Shown: positions 1-9,093, numbered from the stretch's first letter. The stretch: DNA of 64,000 bases from Ottowia testudinis (GCF_017498525.1 NZ_CP071796.1:2728001-2792000), one strand, 5' to 3'. Numbers and translations are program-made. The notes: generated by a model not told the origin, from the letters alone.

Positions 1-204
1 AATGATCTCGCGCGGATCGGCCACCACCTGGGCGGCGTCGCCCACGGTGGCGCGCGCCTGGGCGGTGTCGCGGCGCGACACCATGGCGACCCGGATGGCA
101 CGGCCAGCGCGCCGCTCGATTTCCTCACGGTTGCGGCGCAGCACCTCGAACACGCCCGCCCCCACGGTGCCCAGGCCGATCAGCCCTACTTGAATCGGTT
201 TCAT
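1..204 (-). CDS. hom: homoserine dehydrogenase, N-terminal part (cut by window edge)
   Basis: Only the first 68 codons are present; the rest lies beyond the left edge. The product would reduce aspartate semialdehyde to homoserine for threonine and methionine synthesis. Visible is the N-terminal Rossmann NAD(P)-binding motif (GLIGLGTVGAGVFEVL, about residues 8-23) followed by an RREEIERRAG-type helix typical of the family. The ATG at 204 is preceded by no clear Shine-Dalgarno. It lies just downstream of alaA on the same strand, and the 41-bp gap is largely one arm of a palindromic repeat. The pairing alaA-hom (usually followed by thrC) is common in Burkholderiales. Confidence 0.88.
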   Translation of the reverse strand, partial: MKPIQVGLIGLGTVGAGVFEVLRRNREEIERRAGRAIRVAMVSRRDTAQARATVGDAAQVVADPREII

Positions 205-221
205 GAATCAGAATTATGAGT

Positions 222-271
222 AAAAAAGCCCCTAGCGCTCGCCTATCAAGCGCGAGCAGCTTCTTTTTTTG
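222..271. repeat. Comamonadaceae-type palindromic repeat, copy 1 (overlaps alaA 3' end)
   Basis: A/T-rich arms enclose CCTAGCGCTCG and ATCAAGCGCGAGCAGCTTC. The right arm is not intergenic: read on the minus strand it encodes the last residues and stop codon of alaA (KKEAARA-stop). It occupies the gap between alaA and hom. Confidence 0.8.
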
Positions 272-1520
272 TAGCAATCTGCACCACCGAAGCGGATTTG
301 ACGTGGCGCGCGCGGTACTGCTCAAGGAACTTCGCCAGCCGGGTGATGGCCTCGCGCAGATCGTCCTCATGCGGCAGAAAAACGATGCGGAAGTGCTGGT
401 GATCGGGGTAGTTGAAGCCCGAGCCCTGCACCAGCATAACGCGCGTGGCGCGCAACACTTCCATGAAGAACTGGCGGTCGTCGGCGACCGGGTAGATCCT
501 GGGATCGAGCCGCGGAAACATGTACAGCGCCGCCTGCGGCCGCACGCACGTCACGCCCGGAATCGCCGTGATCAGCTCATAGGCCAGGTCGCGCTGGCGG
601 CGCAGGCGGCCGCCTTCCTTGACCAAATCCTGAATGCTCTGGTAGCCGCCCAGCGCGGTCTGGATCGCCCACTGGCCCGGCACGTTGGAGCCGAGCTTGA
701 GGTTGGCCAGCATGTTCAGGCCCTCGATGAAATCGCGCGCCATGTCCTTGGGACCCGACAACACCATCCAGCCCGCGCGGTAGCCGCACGATCGATAGGC
801 CTTGGACAGGGAATTGAAGGTCAGCGTCAGCACATCGGTCGACAGGCTGGCGAGCGCCGTGTGCTGCACCCCGTCGTACAGCACCTTGTCGTAGACCTCG
901 TCAACCAACAGCACCAGGTCGTGCTCGCGGGCGATGGTGATGATGCCCTTGAGCACCTCGTCGGGATACAGCGCACCGGTCGGGTTATTGGGGTTGATGA
1001 CGACGATGCCGCGTGTGCGGGGCGTGATCTTGGCGCGCATGTCGACCAAATCGGGCATCCAGCCTTCGTCTTCGCGGCACATGTAGTGCACCGGGCGGCC
1101 ACCCGACAAGCTGGTCGCCGCGGTCCACAGCGGATAGTCGGGCGCCGGCACCAGCAATTCTTCGCCGTCGTTCAGCAGCGCGTTGGTGGCCATCACGATC
1201 AGTTCACTGGCGCCGTTGCCCAGGTAAATGTCGTCCAGCGTGACGCCGGCAATGCCCTGCTGCTGCGTGTAGTGCATCACCGCCTTGCGCGCCGCGAAGA
1301 TGCCCTTGCTGTCGCTGTAACCGGCCGAGTCCGGCAGATTGCGGATCATGTCCTGCTGGATTTCCTCGGGCGGATCAAAGCCGAACGGCTGCATGTTGCC
1401 GATGTTCAGCTTGATGATTTTCTGGCCCTCGTCCTCCATCTGCCGCGCCGCGTCAACGATGGGTCCGCGCACGTCGTACAGCACATTGGCCAGCTTGGCG
1501 GATTTTTGAATGGGCTTCAT
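246..1520 (-). CDS. alaA: alanine/pyruvate-type aminotransferase AlaA
   Basis: PLP-dependent class I/II aminotransferase, 424 aa, very close to E. coli AlaA (405 aa). It transfers amino groups between glutamate and pyruvate for alanine synthesis. Matching landmarks are KLNIGNMQPFGF near the N-terminus, LVPAPDYPLWTAA, VVINPNNPTGA (substrate/PLP contacts), and SLSKAYRSCGYRAGW, in which Lys240 should form the Schiff base. The ATG at 1520 (MKPIQKSAKL) is preferred over an in-frame start 30 codons upstream because it matches the family N-terminus and has GAAGG about 8 bases upstream. Oddity: the last residues (ATKKEAARA) are encoded by one arm of a palindromic repeat, so the C-terminus looks repeat-derived. 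It is upstream of hom on the same strand and divergent from the Mth938-like gene. Confidence 0.92.
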   Translation of the reverse strand: MKPIQKSAKLANVLYDVRGPIVDAARQMEDEGQKIIKLNIGNMQPFGFDPPEEIQQDMIRNLPDSAGYSDSKGIFAARKAVMHYTQQQGIAGVTLDDIYLGNGASELIVMATNALLNDGEELLVPAPDYPLWTAATSLSGGRPVHYMCREDEGWMPDLVDMRAKITPRTRGIVVINPNNPTGALYPDEVLKGIITIAREHDLVLLVDEVYDKVLYDGVQHTALASLSTDVLTLTFNSLSKAYRSCGYRAGWMVLSGPKDMARDFIEGLNMLANLKLGSNVPGQWAIQTALGGYQSIQDLVKEGGRLRRQRDLAYELITAIPGVTCVRPQAALYMFPRLDPRIYPVADDRQFFMEVLRATRVMLVQGSGFNYPDHQHFRIVFLPHEDDLREAITRLAKFLEQYRARHVKSASVVQIATKKEAARA

Positions 1521-1599
1521 GACGGGGCCTTCGCGCGGTGAGTTCCGAGGGTAAACATAGAATTGGAACACATCCGCCCGCCGTGCCCCGTCCGCTGAC

Positions 1600-1995
1600 A
1601 TGAAATTCACGCCCGATCAGTTCGGTTCCGCCATCACCGGTTACGGCCCCGGATGGATCGCTGTGGGCAGCCAGCGCATCGACCACAGCGTGGTGCTGCG
1701 CAGCACAGGCGAATGGGCCGATTGGCAATGCATGCGCTTCGAAGATCTGACGCCCGCGCACTTCGCCCCGTTGGTGGCATCGCGGCCTGAACTGGTGGTG
1801 TTTGGCAGCGGCGGCACGCTGCGCTTTCCGCGCCCGGAATGGATTCGCAGCCTGATCGAGGCAGGTATTGGCATCGAAACCATGGACACCGGCGCGGCCT
1901 GCCGAACCTACAACATACTGGCGGGGGAAGGCCGGCGCGTGACGGCAGCGCTGCTGCTGGCGCCGGGCGTGCCGGAGCCGGATCGGCTAAAATAA
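1600..1995 (+). CDS. Mth938-like domain protein (DUF498 family)
   Basis: 131-aa single-domain protein of the Mth938/NDUFAF3-like fold (DUF498). The biochemical role in bacteria is not established; mitochondrial relatives assist complex I assembly. Family features are the opening ITGYGPGWIAVG, the central LVVFGSGGTLRFP, and IGIETMDTGAACRTYNIL before an Arg-rich C-terminal stretch. It is divergent from alaA, with 79 bp between the two start codons as the shared promoter region, and lies upstream of the peroxiredoxin on the same strand. Length is typical and nothing suggests transfer. Confidence 0.85.
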   Translation: MKFTPDQFGSAITGYGPGWIAVGSQRIDHSVVLRSTGEWADWQCMRFEDLTPAHFAPLVASRPELVVFGSGGTLRFPRPEWIRSLIEAGIGIETMDTGAACRTYNILAGEGRRVTAALLLAPGVPEPDRLK

Positions 1996-2109
1996 CGGGC
2001 TGGCAACTGTTGCCCCACGCATTTTCATCTATGGCATTTGCAACAGATGGATCAGGGCATACCAGTCTGCACGCGCCCCACCCAAACCCGTCCGGAGATT
2101 GAAGTTCAC

Positions 2110-2586
2110 ATGGCGATCGTTGTCAACAAACCCCTCCCAGAATTCGAAGCGATTGCAACCGGCGACGTCAAAGTTACCAATACGTCACACATCGGGCAAG
2201 CCCTCGTTCTTTACTTTTATCCAAAAGACAACACCCCCGGCTGCACCACCGAAGCCATGCAGTTCCGTGACAAGTACAAGGACTTCGTCAAGGCCGGCGC
2301 CGTGGTGTTTGGCGTCAGCCGCGACAACATGGCTTCACACGACAGCTTCAAGGCCAAGCTCGAGTTGCCTTTCGAGCTGATCGCAGACACCGAGGAAAAA
2401 ATGTGCCATATGTTCGGCGTGGTCAAGAACAAGATCATGTATGGCAAAAAGGTCAAGGGCATCGAGCGCAGCACGTTCTTGCTCAACGCCGAGGGCATCC
2501 TGGTGCAGGAGTGGCGCGGCCTGAAGGTGCCTGGTCACGTCGAGGAAGTGCTGAAGGCGGTCAAGGTTCTGAAAAAGGCGGCCTGA
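2110..2586 (+). CDS. bcp: Bcp/thiol peroxidase-type peroxiredoxin
   Basis: AhpC/TSA-superfamily peroxiredoxin of the BCP type, 158 aa, predicted to reduce hydrogen peroxide and organic hydroperoxides in the cytoplasm using thioredoxin-type donors. The peroxidatic site is TPGCTTEA with Cys45. In E. coli BCP the resolving cysteine is Cys50; here that residue is methionine. A cysteine corresponding to Cys99 is present (EEKMCHMFGV). The enzyme therefore lacks the usual resolving residue and may work as a 1-Cys enzyme or use Cys99. The ATG at 2110 (MAIVVNKPLPEF) fits the family; a longer frame begins 24 codons earlier without support. A strong terminator follows about 100 bases downstream. Confidence 0.88.
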   Translation: MAIVVNKPLPEFEAIATGDVKVTNTSHIGQALVLYFYPKDNTPGCTTEAMQFRDKYKDFVKAGAVVFGVSRDNMASHDSFKAKLELPFELIADTEEKMCHMFGVVKNKIMYGKKVKGIERSTFLLNAEGILVQEWRGLKVPGHVEEVLKAVKVLKKAA

Positions 2587-2686
2587 CCCATCCCCGGCGC
2601 ACCGAACGGCCCGCCACCGGCGGCATGCATAATGGCCTGAATGTTGTTGCAGCCGTTTCGAGTGCTCTTCAGGAAATCCTTTCGTG

Positions 2687-2720
2687 AAAGCCGCCTTGGC
2701 TGACAAGGCGGCTTTTTCTT
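2687..2720 (+). terminator. Rho-independent terminator downstream of the peroxiredoxin gene
   Basis: A 12-bp stem (AAAGCCGCCTTG / CAAGGCGGCTTT) with a five-base loop is followed by TTCTTTG. It separates the peroxiredoxin transcript from the PIN-PhoH gene. Confidence 0.85.
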
Positions 2721-2796
2721 TGTGGGCGGTGACGGGCCGTTTGCGCACCCTGTCAAAACCCCGCCGTTCCCCTCGCCCTGCGCCGAGTCGACCAGC

Positions 2797-4497
2797 ATGC
2801 CCCTGCCTCCTCCGCCTGTCAAACGTGGCGCCAAGCTGCCGCCCGATGTCATCGACCTGTCCTCCGCTCGCCGCGCCAAATCGGACGCCGCCGCGTCGCG
2901 TGCGCCCGAGTCAAAGCAGCAGACCATGCCAATGGCCGATGAAAACGCCGAAGTGGCCGCCGCACCACCCTCACGCACCGCCCGCACGACCGCGCGGCAA
3001 ACCAGCCCCTCGCTAACGCGCGCGCCAACGCCAGCGGCACGCGCGGCAGCCGGACTCACCCCGCCGCCAGAGCCCGCGCGCCGAGCGCGCAGGCCACGCC
3101 ATCAAGGTCCAAGCCGGCTGTTCGTGCTCGACACCAACGTGCTGCTGCACGATCCGATGGCGCTGTTCCGCTTCGAAGAGCACGACATCTTTCTGCCGAT
3201 GATCGTGCTCGAGGAGCTGGACAGCCACAAAAAAGGCATGACCGAGGTCGCGCGCAACGGGCGTCAGACCAGCCGCCTGCTGGACGCGCTGGCGGGCGTG
3301 GCCGGCGCCGACATGGCCAAGGGCCTGGCGCTCGATTCGACGGGCCATGTCGATGCCGGCGGAAAGCTCTATTTCCAGACCACGCCGCTGGACGTCAGCA
3401 TGCCCGCCGCGCTGCCGCCGGGCAAGGCCGACAACCAGATCCTGGGGGTGGTGGCGGCGCTCGAGAAGCAGCATGCGCCGCGCCAGGTGGTGCTGGTGTC
3501 GAAGGACATCAACATGCGCGTCAAGGCACGCGCGCTCGGCCTGTGCGCCGAGGACTACCAGAACGACAAAACGTTGGAAGACGGCGACCTGCTGTACTCC
3601 GGCGTGCTGCCCTTGCCGCCGGATTTCTGGACGCGCCAGAGCAAGACGGTTGAAAGCTGGCAGTCGGGCAGCGCCACCTACTACCGCGTCAGCGGGCCCG
3701 TGGTCGACAGCTTCCACATCAACCAGTTCGTGTATTTCGAATCACCCGGTGAGCCCAGTCTGTACGCCCGCGTGACCGAGATCCAGGGCAAATCGGCGGT
3801 GCTGAAGACGCTGAAGGATTTCACGCACCTGAAGAACGGCGTCTGGGGCGTGGCCGCGCGCAACCGCGAGCAGAACTTTGCCCTCAACCTGCTGATGGAC
3901 CCCGAAGTCGACTTCGTTACGCTGGCAGGCACGGCGGGCACGGGCAAGACGCTGCTGGCGCTGGCTTCGGGACTGACGCAGGTGCTCGACGACCGCCGCT
4001 ACACCGAAATCATCATGACCCGCGCCACCGTCAGCGTGGGCGAGGACATCGGCTTTCTGCCCGGCACCGAGGAAGAAAAAATGGGCCCCTGGATGGGGGC
4101 GCTGGACGACAACCTCGAATTTCTGGCCAAGGGCGATGCATCGGGCGCCGGCGAATGGGGCCGCGCCGCCACGCAGGAGCTGATCCGCAGCCGCATCAAG
4201 ATCAAGAGCATGAACTTCATGCGGGGCCGCACCTTCATGAACAAGTGGATCATCATCGACGAGGCGCAGAACCTGACGCCCAAGCAGATGAAGACGCTGA
4301 TCACCCGCGCCGGCCCCGGCACCAAGATCATCTGCATGGGCAACCTGGCGCAGATCGACACGCCCTACCTCACCGAAGGCTCCAGCGGCCTGACCTACGC
4401 GGTTGACCGCTTCAAGGGCTGGCCGCACGGCGGCCACGTGACGCTGGCGCGCGGCGAGCGTTCGCGCCTGGCGGACTTTGCCAGCGAGGTGCTGTGA
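2797..4497 (+). CDS. PIN-PhoH family ATPase/ribonuclease (PhoH2-like)
   Basis: About 566-aa fusion of an N-terminal PIN nuclease domain and a C-terminal PhoH P-loop ATPase, the architecture of PhoH2-type proteins linked to RNA unwinding and cleavage. After about 105 Pro/Arg/Ala-rich, probably disordered residues the PIN domain starts at FVLDTNVLLHDP (acidic metal ligand) with EELDSHKKG. The PhoH part has Walker A GTAGTGKTLLAL (about residues 377-388) and Walker B WIIIDEAQN (about 484-492). The ATG at 2797 is chosen over a GTG at 2722 that lies inside the terminator region; a start at 2926 is also possible. It is convergent with acnB. Cellular substrate unknown. Confidence 0.87.
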   Translation: MPLPPPPVKRGAKLPPDVIDLSSARRAKSDAAASRAPESKQQTMPMADENAEVAAAPPSRTARTTARQTSPSLTRAPTPAARAAAGLTPPPEPARRARRPRHQGPSRLFVLDTNVLLHDPMALFRFEEHDIFLPMIVLEELDSHKKGMTEVARNGRQTSRLLDALAGVAGADMAKGLALDSTGHVDAGGKLYFQTTPLDVSMPAALPPGKADNQILGVVAALEKQHAPRQVVLVSKDINMRVKARALGLCAEDYQNDKTLEDGDLLYSGVLPLPPDFWTRQSKTVESWQSGSATYYRVSGPVVDSFHINQFVYFESPGEPSLYARVTEIQGKSAVLKTLKDFTHLKNGVWGVAARNREQNFALNLLMDPEVDFVTLAGTAGTGKTLLALASGLTQVLDDRRYTEIIMTRATVSVGEDIGFLPGTEEEKMGPWMGALDDNLEFLAKGDASGAGEWGRAATQELIRSRIKIKSMNFMRGRTFMNKWIIIDEAQNLTPKQMKTLITRAGPGTKIICMGNLAQIDTPYLTEGSSGLTYAVDRFKGWPHGGHVTLARGERSRLADFASEVL

Positions 4498-4508
4498 ACG
4501 CCGGATTG

Positions 4509-4561
4509 CTTCTTTTTTGATAGCTACTCGCGCTTGTCCGACAAGCGCGAGAACCCAAAAA
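4509..4561. repeat. Comamonadaceae-type palindromic repeat, copy 2
   Basis: TTTTTTGATAGCTACTCGCGCTTG, four-base spacer, ACAAGCGCGAGAACCCAAAAA. It lies between the convergent PIN-PhoH gene and acnB, where it could act as a structured 3' UTR. Confidence 0.8.
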
Positions 4562-4570
4562 GACCACAAA

Positions 4571-4599
4571 AAAGCCCGGGCCGCAAGGCACCGGGCTTT
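4571..4599 (-). terminator. Rho-independent terminator of acnB
   Basis: AAAGCCCGG / CCGGGCTTT stem-loop. Read on the minus strand it is followed by TTTTTTG, which suits termination of acnB 30 bases after its stop codon. Confidence 0.8.
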
Positions 4600-4629
4600 G
4601 GCTTGGGCCGTGGCGCCAGTCAGGGCGAA

Positions 4630-7221
4630 TCAGACCGCCACTTCCTTGGCCGCCTCGGCATATTCCTCGATCTGGTCGAAGTTCATGTAGCGGTACACGC
4701 TGTCCTTGTCCCGGTCGATGATGCCCATTGCCTCCTGGTATTCAGCGACGGTGGGGATGCGGCCGAGCTTGGAGCAGATGGCGGCCAGCTCCGCGGAGCC
4801 GAGGAACACGTTGGTGTTCTTGCCCAGCCGGTTGGGAAAGTTGCGCGTGCTGGTCGACATGACCGTGGCGCCCTCGCGCACCTGTGCCTGGTTGCCCATG
4901 CACAGGCTGCAGCCGGGCATCTCGGTGCGCGCGCCGGAGGCGCCGAACGCGGCGTAGTGGCCTTCCTTGATCAGCTCGCTCTCGTCCATCTTGGTCGGCG
5001 GCGCGACCCACAGCTTGACGGGAATGTCGCGTTGGCCGCCCAGCAGCTTGGCGGCGGCGCGGAAGTGGCCTATGTTGGTCATGCACGAGCCGATGAAGGC
5101 TTCGTCGATCTTGGTGCCCGCCACTTCCGACATGAACTTGGCGTCATCCGGATCATTCGGGCAGCAGACGATGGGCTCCTTGATATCGGCCAGATCGATC
5201 TCGATCACGGCGGCGTACTCGGCGTCGGCATCGGCTTCGAGCAGTTGCGGGTTGGCCAGCCACGCCTCGACTTTCTGGATGCGGCGCTCGAGCGTGCGCT
5301 TGTCTGCGTAGCCGTCGGCGATCATGTTCTTCATCAGCACGACGTTCGACTTCAGGTACTCGATCACCGGCGCCTTGTTGAGCTTGATGGTGCAGCCGGC
5401 GGCGGAACGCTCGGCCGAGGCATCGCTCAATTCAAACGCCTGCTCGGCTTTCAAATCGGGCAAGCCTTCGATTTCGAGGATGCGGCCGGAAAAGATGTTC
5501 TTCTTGCCTTCCTTGGCCACCGTGAGCAAACCCTGCTTGATCGCATACAGCGGGATCGCGTGCACCAGGTCACGCAGTGTCACGCCTGGCTGCATTTGGC
5601 CCTTGAAGCGCACCAGCACGCTCTCGGGCATGTCAAGCGGCATCATGCCGGTGGCGGCGCCAAAGGCGACCAGACCCGAGCCGGCGGGGAAGCTGATGCC
5701 GATGGGAAAGCGCGTGTGCGAGTCACCGCCGGTGCCCACGGTGTCGGGCAGCAGCAGGCGGTTGAGCCAGCTGTGGATGATGCCGTCGCCCGGGCGCAGC
5801 GCCACGCCCCCGCGGTTGCTGATGAAGGCCGGCAGCTCGCGGTGCATCTTCACGTCCACCTGCTTGGGGTAGGCGGCCGTGTGGCAGAACGACTGCATCA
5901 CCATGTCGGCCGAAAAGCCCAGGCAGGCAAGATCCTTCAACTCGTCGCGCGTCATGGGGCCGGTGGTGTCCTGGCTGCCCACGGTGGTCATCTTGGGTTC
6001 GCAATAGGTGCCCGGGCGGATGCCCTGCCCTTCGGGCAGCCCGCAGGCGCGGCCGACCATCTTCTGCGCCAGCGTGAAGCCGGCCTTGGACGCGGCAGGC
6101 GGCTGCGGCAGACGGAACTTGTCCGACGCGGGCACGCCGAGGAACTCGCGCGCCTTGGCGGTGAGAGAACGGCCGATGATCAGGTTGATGCGCCCACCGG
6201 CCTGCACCTCGTCGAGCAGCACGTCGCTCTTGAGCGCGAAGGTGGCTGCCGTCTGGCCGGCTTTCTCGATCTTGCCGTCGTAGGGGAAGATGTCGAGCAC
6301 GTCGCCCATTTCGAACTTGGACACGTCCACCTCGATCGGCAGCGCGCCCGAATCCTCTTGCGTGTTGAAGAAGATCGGCGCGATCTTGCCGCCCAGCGTG
6401 ACGCCACCAAAGCGCTTGTTGGGCACGAAGGGAATGTCCTCGCCCGTGGCCCAGATCACGCTGTTAGTGGCCGACTTGCGGCTGGAGCCGGTGCCCACCA
6501 CGTCGCCCACGTAGGCGACCAGGTGACCCTTCTTCTTCAGGTTCTCGATGAACTGCATCGGACCACGCTTGCCGTCTTCCTCGGGCACGAAGGCGGCGCC
6601 CTCGCGCTTGTTCTTCAGCATGGCCAGGTAATGCAACGGAATGTCGGGGCGGCTCCAGGCGTCGGGGGCAGGCGATAGATCGTCGGTATTGGTCTCGCCC
6701 GGCACCTTGAAGACGGTGACGGTGATTTTCTTGGGCACGGCGGGGCGGCCGGTGAACCACTCGGCGTCGGCCCAGCTCTGGACGACGTCCTTGGCATAGG
6801 CGTTGCCGGCCTTCGCCTTTTCGGCGACGTCGTGGAAGAAGTCGAACATCAGCAGCGTCTTCTTCAGCGCCGCGGCGGCGACCGAGGCCACGTCCTTGTC
6901 GTCCAGCAAGTCGATCAGCGGCTTGACGTTGTAGCCGCCCACCATGGTGCCCAGCAGTTCGGTGGCCTTGGCCTTGTCGATCAGCTTGACGGCCAGGTCA
7001 CCGTGCGCCACGGCGGCCAGAAAGCTGGCCTTGACCTTGGCCGCATCGTCCACGCCGGGCGGCACGCGGTGCGTGAGCAAATCGACCAGAAAGGCCTCTT
7101 CGCCAGCGGGCGGGTTCTTGATCAGCTCGATCAGTTCGGCGGTCTGCTTGGCGTCAAGCGGCAACGGGGGAATGCCGAGCGCGGCGCGCTCGGCCTCGTG
7201 GGCGCGATAGGCTTGCAACAT
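4630..7221 (-). CDS. acnB: bifunctional aconitate hydratase 2 / 2-methylisocitrate dehydratase
   Basis: 863 aa, against 865 in E. coli AcnB. It interconverts citrate and isocitrate through cis-aconitate (TCA cycle) and can dehydrate 2-methylisocitrate; it carries a labile 4Fe-4S cluster. The N-terminal HEAT-like domain ([20 protein letters not shown]) is characteristic of AcnB rather than AcnA. Cluster ligands are visible in [13 protein letters not shown] and [13 protein letters not shown], and the active-site region [13 protein letters not shown] is present. The ATG at 7221 has AGGAG nine bases upstream. The C-terminus ends just before a minus-strand terminator. The upstream neighbour on the same strand is a small secreted protein gene; no dedicated regulator is visible. 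Confidence 0.96.
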   Translation of the reverse strand: MLQAYRAHEAERAALGIPPLPLDAKQTAELIELIKNPPAGEEAFLVDLLTHRVPPGVDDAAKVKASFLAAVAHGDLAVKLIDKAKATELLGTMVGGYNVKPLIDLLDDKDVASVAAAALKKTLLMFDFFHDVAEKAKAGNAYAKDVVQSWADAEWFTGRPAVPKKITVTVFKVPGETNTDDLSPAPDAWSRPDIPLHYLAMLKNKREGAAFVPEEDGKRGPMQFIENLKKKGHLVAYVGDVVGTGSSRKSATNSVIWATGEDIPFVPNKRFGGVTLGGKIAPIFFNTQEDSGALPIEVDVSKFEMGDVLDIFPYDGKIEKAGQTAATFALKSDVLLDEVQAGGRINLIIGRSLTAKAREFLGVPASDKFRLPQPPAASKAGFTLAQKMVGRACGLPEGQGIRPGTYCEPKMTTVGSQDTTGPMTRDELKDLACLGFSADMVMQSFCHTAAYPKQVDVKMHRELPAFISNRGGVALRPGDGIIHSWLNRLLLPDTVGTGGDSHTRFPIGISFPAGSGLVAFGAATGMMPLDMPESVLVRFKGQMQPGVTLRDLVHAIPLYAIKQGLLTVAKEGKKNIFSGRILEIEGLPDLKAEQAFELSDASAERSAAGCTIKLNKAPVIEYLKSNVVLMKNMIADGYADKRTLERRIQKVEAWLANPQLLEADADAEYAAVIEIDLADIKEPIVCCPNDPDDAKFMSEVAGTKIDEAFIGSCMTNIGHFRAAAKLLGGQRDIPVKLWVAPPTKMDESELIKEGHYAAFGASGARTEMPGCSLCMGNQAQVREGATVMSTSTRNFPNRLGKNTNVFLGSAELAAICSKLGRIPTVAEYQEAMGIIDRDKDSVYRYMNFDQIEEYAEAAKEVAV

Positions 7222-7255
7222 GGTTTCTTTTCTCCTGCGTTTCAATCTTCACGGC

Positions 7256-7282
7256 ACCGGGCCCCTCGCGGCTCGGCCCGGT
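7256..7282. other. GC-rich hairpin between the secreted-protein gene and acnB
   Basis: An 8-bp stem (ACCGGGCC / GGCCCGGT) with an 11-base loop and no T-tract on either strand. It could be a transcript-stabilising or attenuating structure; it is not a canonical terminator. Confidence 0.35.
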
Positions 7283-7322
7283 AGTCAAATATCCTGATCG
7301 GCGCCCTGCCCCGCGCAGCCTT

Positions 7323-7889
7323 TTACTTTTGAGGCGCGCTGTCCAGCAGGCCGGGACCGCCGGATTTCTTCATCTGTTCGGCAAAGGTTTTTTGCTCGCT
7401 CGACTGGCACTCGTCGGCCACGCGCTGGCCCAGCTTCTGACTCATGACCATGGACTTGTTGCCCAGCTGCAGCATCATGGCTTGGGCCCGGTTGTCTTCC
7501 AGGCGGATGGCACCGGTGCGGCTCTCGACCGGGTGCATGTAGAAGCGCTGGCCTCCGGCGGCCACGTGGAAGAAGCCAGGGTTCTTCTCATCCGCGGTCA
7601 CATTGATGTCGGCCCCAAGCTCGCACTGGATGCGGCCGGTGTGAACGCGCTGGGCAATCGCCAACTCGGCCTCGGTCAGGCGCGTGGTGGGCGATTGCAC
7701 AGGCGTGTTGGCCTCAACGGCCTTGGCGGTCTTGGGTGCCACGCGCTTCTTGGCCGGCGCCGCTTTCTTGGCGGGTGCTTTCTTGGCGGTGGCTGCAGGC
7801 TTCTTGGCGTTGGACTGCTGGGCGTGCACCGCGCCCACTGGCAAAGCCAGCACCGCAGTCGAAACAAGAATAAGCGCGAGATGCTTCAT
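7323..7889 (-). CDS. secreted Lys/Ala-rich hypothetical protein
   Basis: 188 aa of unknown function. Residues 1-24 look like a Sec signal peptide (hydrophobic core ending in VHA-QQ). A low-complexity Lys/Ala/Pro stretch follows (about 27-57, KKAPAKKAAPAKK-type), then a compact domain with LTEAELAIAQRVHTGRIQCELG, a conserved-looking GFFHVAAGGQRFYMHPVESR segment and a single later cysteine (VADECQ). The basic linker could bind nucleic acid or anionic envelope polymers. It sits between acnB and the CitE-like gene in the same orientation. The ATG at 7889 has GGAAGTAG upstream. I recognise the type from other Burkholderiales but no characterised member. Confidence 0.75.
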   Translation of the reverse strand: MKHLALILVSTAVLALPVGAVHAQQSNAKKPAATAKKAPAKKAAPAKKRVAPKTAKAVEANTPVQSPTTRLTEAELAIAQRVHTGRIQCELGADINVTADEKNPGFFHVAAGGQRFYMHPVESRTGAIRLEDNRAQAMMLQLGNKSMVMSQKLGQRVADECQSSEQKTFAEQMKKSGGPGLLDSAPQK

Positions 7890-7945
7890 GGGGTTCTACT
7901 TCCGTTCAAAAACAAGGGATCGCGATGATGCCATGCCGATGTGAA

Positions 7946-8920
7946 TCAAAACCATAGCGCCACCTCGTTCGGCAGCTTGCGTCCGGTGGCGTGCGCACGC
8001 TCCAGCACCTGCCAGAAATGGCGGTAGCTGGCGCGGTCGTGCAGGCTGCCCTGGTGGCTGATGGGCGCCCAGCCGGCCCTGGCAGCCGCCAGCAGGATGG
8101 CGCTGGCGGTGTCGATTTGCTGCTCGTCGGGCGAAAACGCCTCGAGGATCGGACGGATCTGGCTCGGGTGGATGCTCCACATGCGGGTGTAGCCAAACTC
8201 GCGCGCGGCGCGGCGCGCGGCGGTGCGCATGGCGCCCGCGTCATTGAATTCCGTCACCACGCAGTGCGAGGGCACCTTGCCGAAGGCATGCGCGGCCGAG
8301 GCGATCTCGAGCTTGGCGCGCCGCACCAGCGGGTGGGTGAACTGGCCATCGATCCCCATGCCCTCCGCTGGAATGGCACCACCGTGCGCCGAGACGAAAT
8401 CCATCAGCCCGAAGCTGAGCGACTGCACGCGCGGGTGCGCGGCAATCTCGAAAGCGCGCTGCACGGCGGCGGGCGATTCGATCAACACTTGCAGCGGCAG
8501 ACCCTTGGGGTACGCGGACAGCAGCGCTTTTTCAGCCCGCGCCACGTCGTCCGCCGACTCGACCTTGGGAATCATGATGTGCGTCAGGCGTTGACCGGCG
8601 TCACGGGCGATGACGTCCATGTCGGCCTCGAACGCCGGGTGGTCGACCGGGTGCACGCGCACGCCGACGCGGGCGCCGTCGGGCGCGGACATGACCAGCT
8701 CGGTCACCAGCAACGCGTGCTCGGCCTCGCCACCCACGGGCGCGCCGTCTTCGCAATCGAGCGTGACGTCGAACACGCAGGCGCCGAACTCCTGCGTCAT
8801 CTCGGCCTGCAATTGCAGGCTCTTGCGCATGCGCGCCTCGACGCCGCTGTAGTGGTCGCACACCGGCAGCATGCCGGCCGCTGCCTGGGCGCCGAGGAGG
8901 ATGTCGCGCGGATGGGTCAT
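7946..8920 (-). CDS. HpcH/HpaI aldolase / CitE-like acyl-CoA lyase
   Basis: 324 aa, TIM-barrel family of citrate lyase beta subunit / malyl-CoA lyase-type enzymes, which cleave or form C-C bonds in 3-hydroxyacyl-CoA substrates with Mg2+. Supporting stretches are FDVTLDCEDGAPVGGE (acidic metal-binding region), GVRVHPVDHPAFEAD, IMIPKVESADDV and VLIESPAAVQRAFEIA with the catalytic-type Glu, then MWSIHPSQIRPI near the C-terminus. It lacks partners of a citrate lyase complex (no citC/D/F), so malyl-CoA or a related substrate is more likely; exact substrate unknown. It lies downstream of mdh on the same strand, separated by an unusual double hairpin. Confidence 0.82.
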   Translation of the reverse strand: MTHPRDILLGAQAAAGMLPVCDHYSGVEARMRKSLQLQAEMTQEFGACVFDVTLDCEDGAPVGGEAEHALLVTELVMSAPDGARVGVRVHPVDHPAFEADMDVIARDAGQRLTHIMIPKVESADDVARAEKALLSAYPKGLPLQVLIESPAAVQRAFEIAAHPRVQSLSFGLMDFVSAHGGAIPAEGMGIDGQFTHPLVRRAKLEIASAAHAFGKVPSHCVVTEFNDAGAMRTAARRAAREFGYTRMWSIHPSQIRPILEAFSPDEQQIDTASAILLAAARAGWAPISHQGSLHDRASYRHFWQVLERAHATGRKLPNEVALWF

Positions 8921-8950
8921 GGATGAGGCAGCGGTCTCGATAAAGTTCTC

Positions 8951-9043
8951 AAAAAAGATAGCTGCTCGCGCTTGATCAACGATGATTTCAAGTCAAAACC
9001 ACTTGAAACGCCCGCACATCAAGCGCGAGCAGCTATGTTTTTT
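8951..9043. repeat. bipartite palindromic repeat with a nested second hairpin, copy 3
   Basis: The left arm (8952-8976) carries ATAGCTGCTCGCGCTTGAT and the right arm (9018-9043) its complement ATCAAGCGCGAGCAGCTAT. They are 41 bases apart rather than the usual 4-8. The spacer contains another inverted repeat, TTTCAAGT (8986-8993) and ACTTGAAA (9001-9008). It lies between mdh and the CitE-like gene. Confidence 0.85.
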
Positions 9044-9093
9044 GCACTGGTCAGCGACACCGCCATGACTGGACATGGCGGTGCGGGCGAGGC

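Noticed and set aside
4534-6678. 714-codon open frame on the plus strand opposite acnB
   Set aside because: High-G+C shadow; acnB on the other strand is certain and the frame has no recognisable domain.
7256-7282. Hairpin as a Rho-independent terminator
   Set aside because: No T-tract on either strand, so kept only as a structural element.
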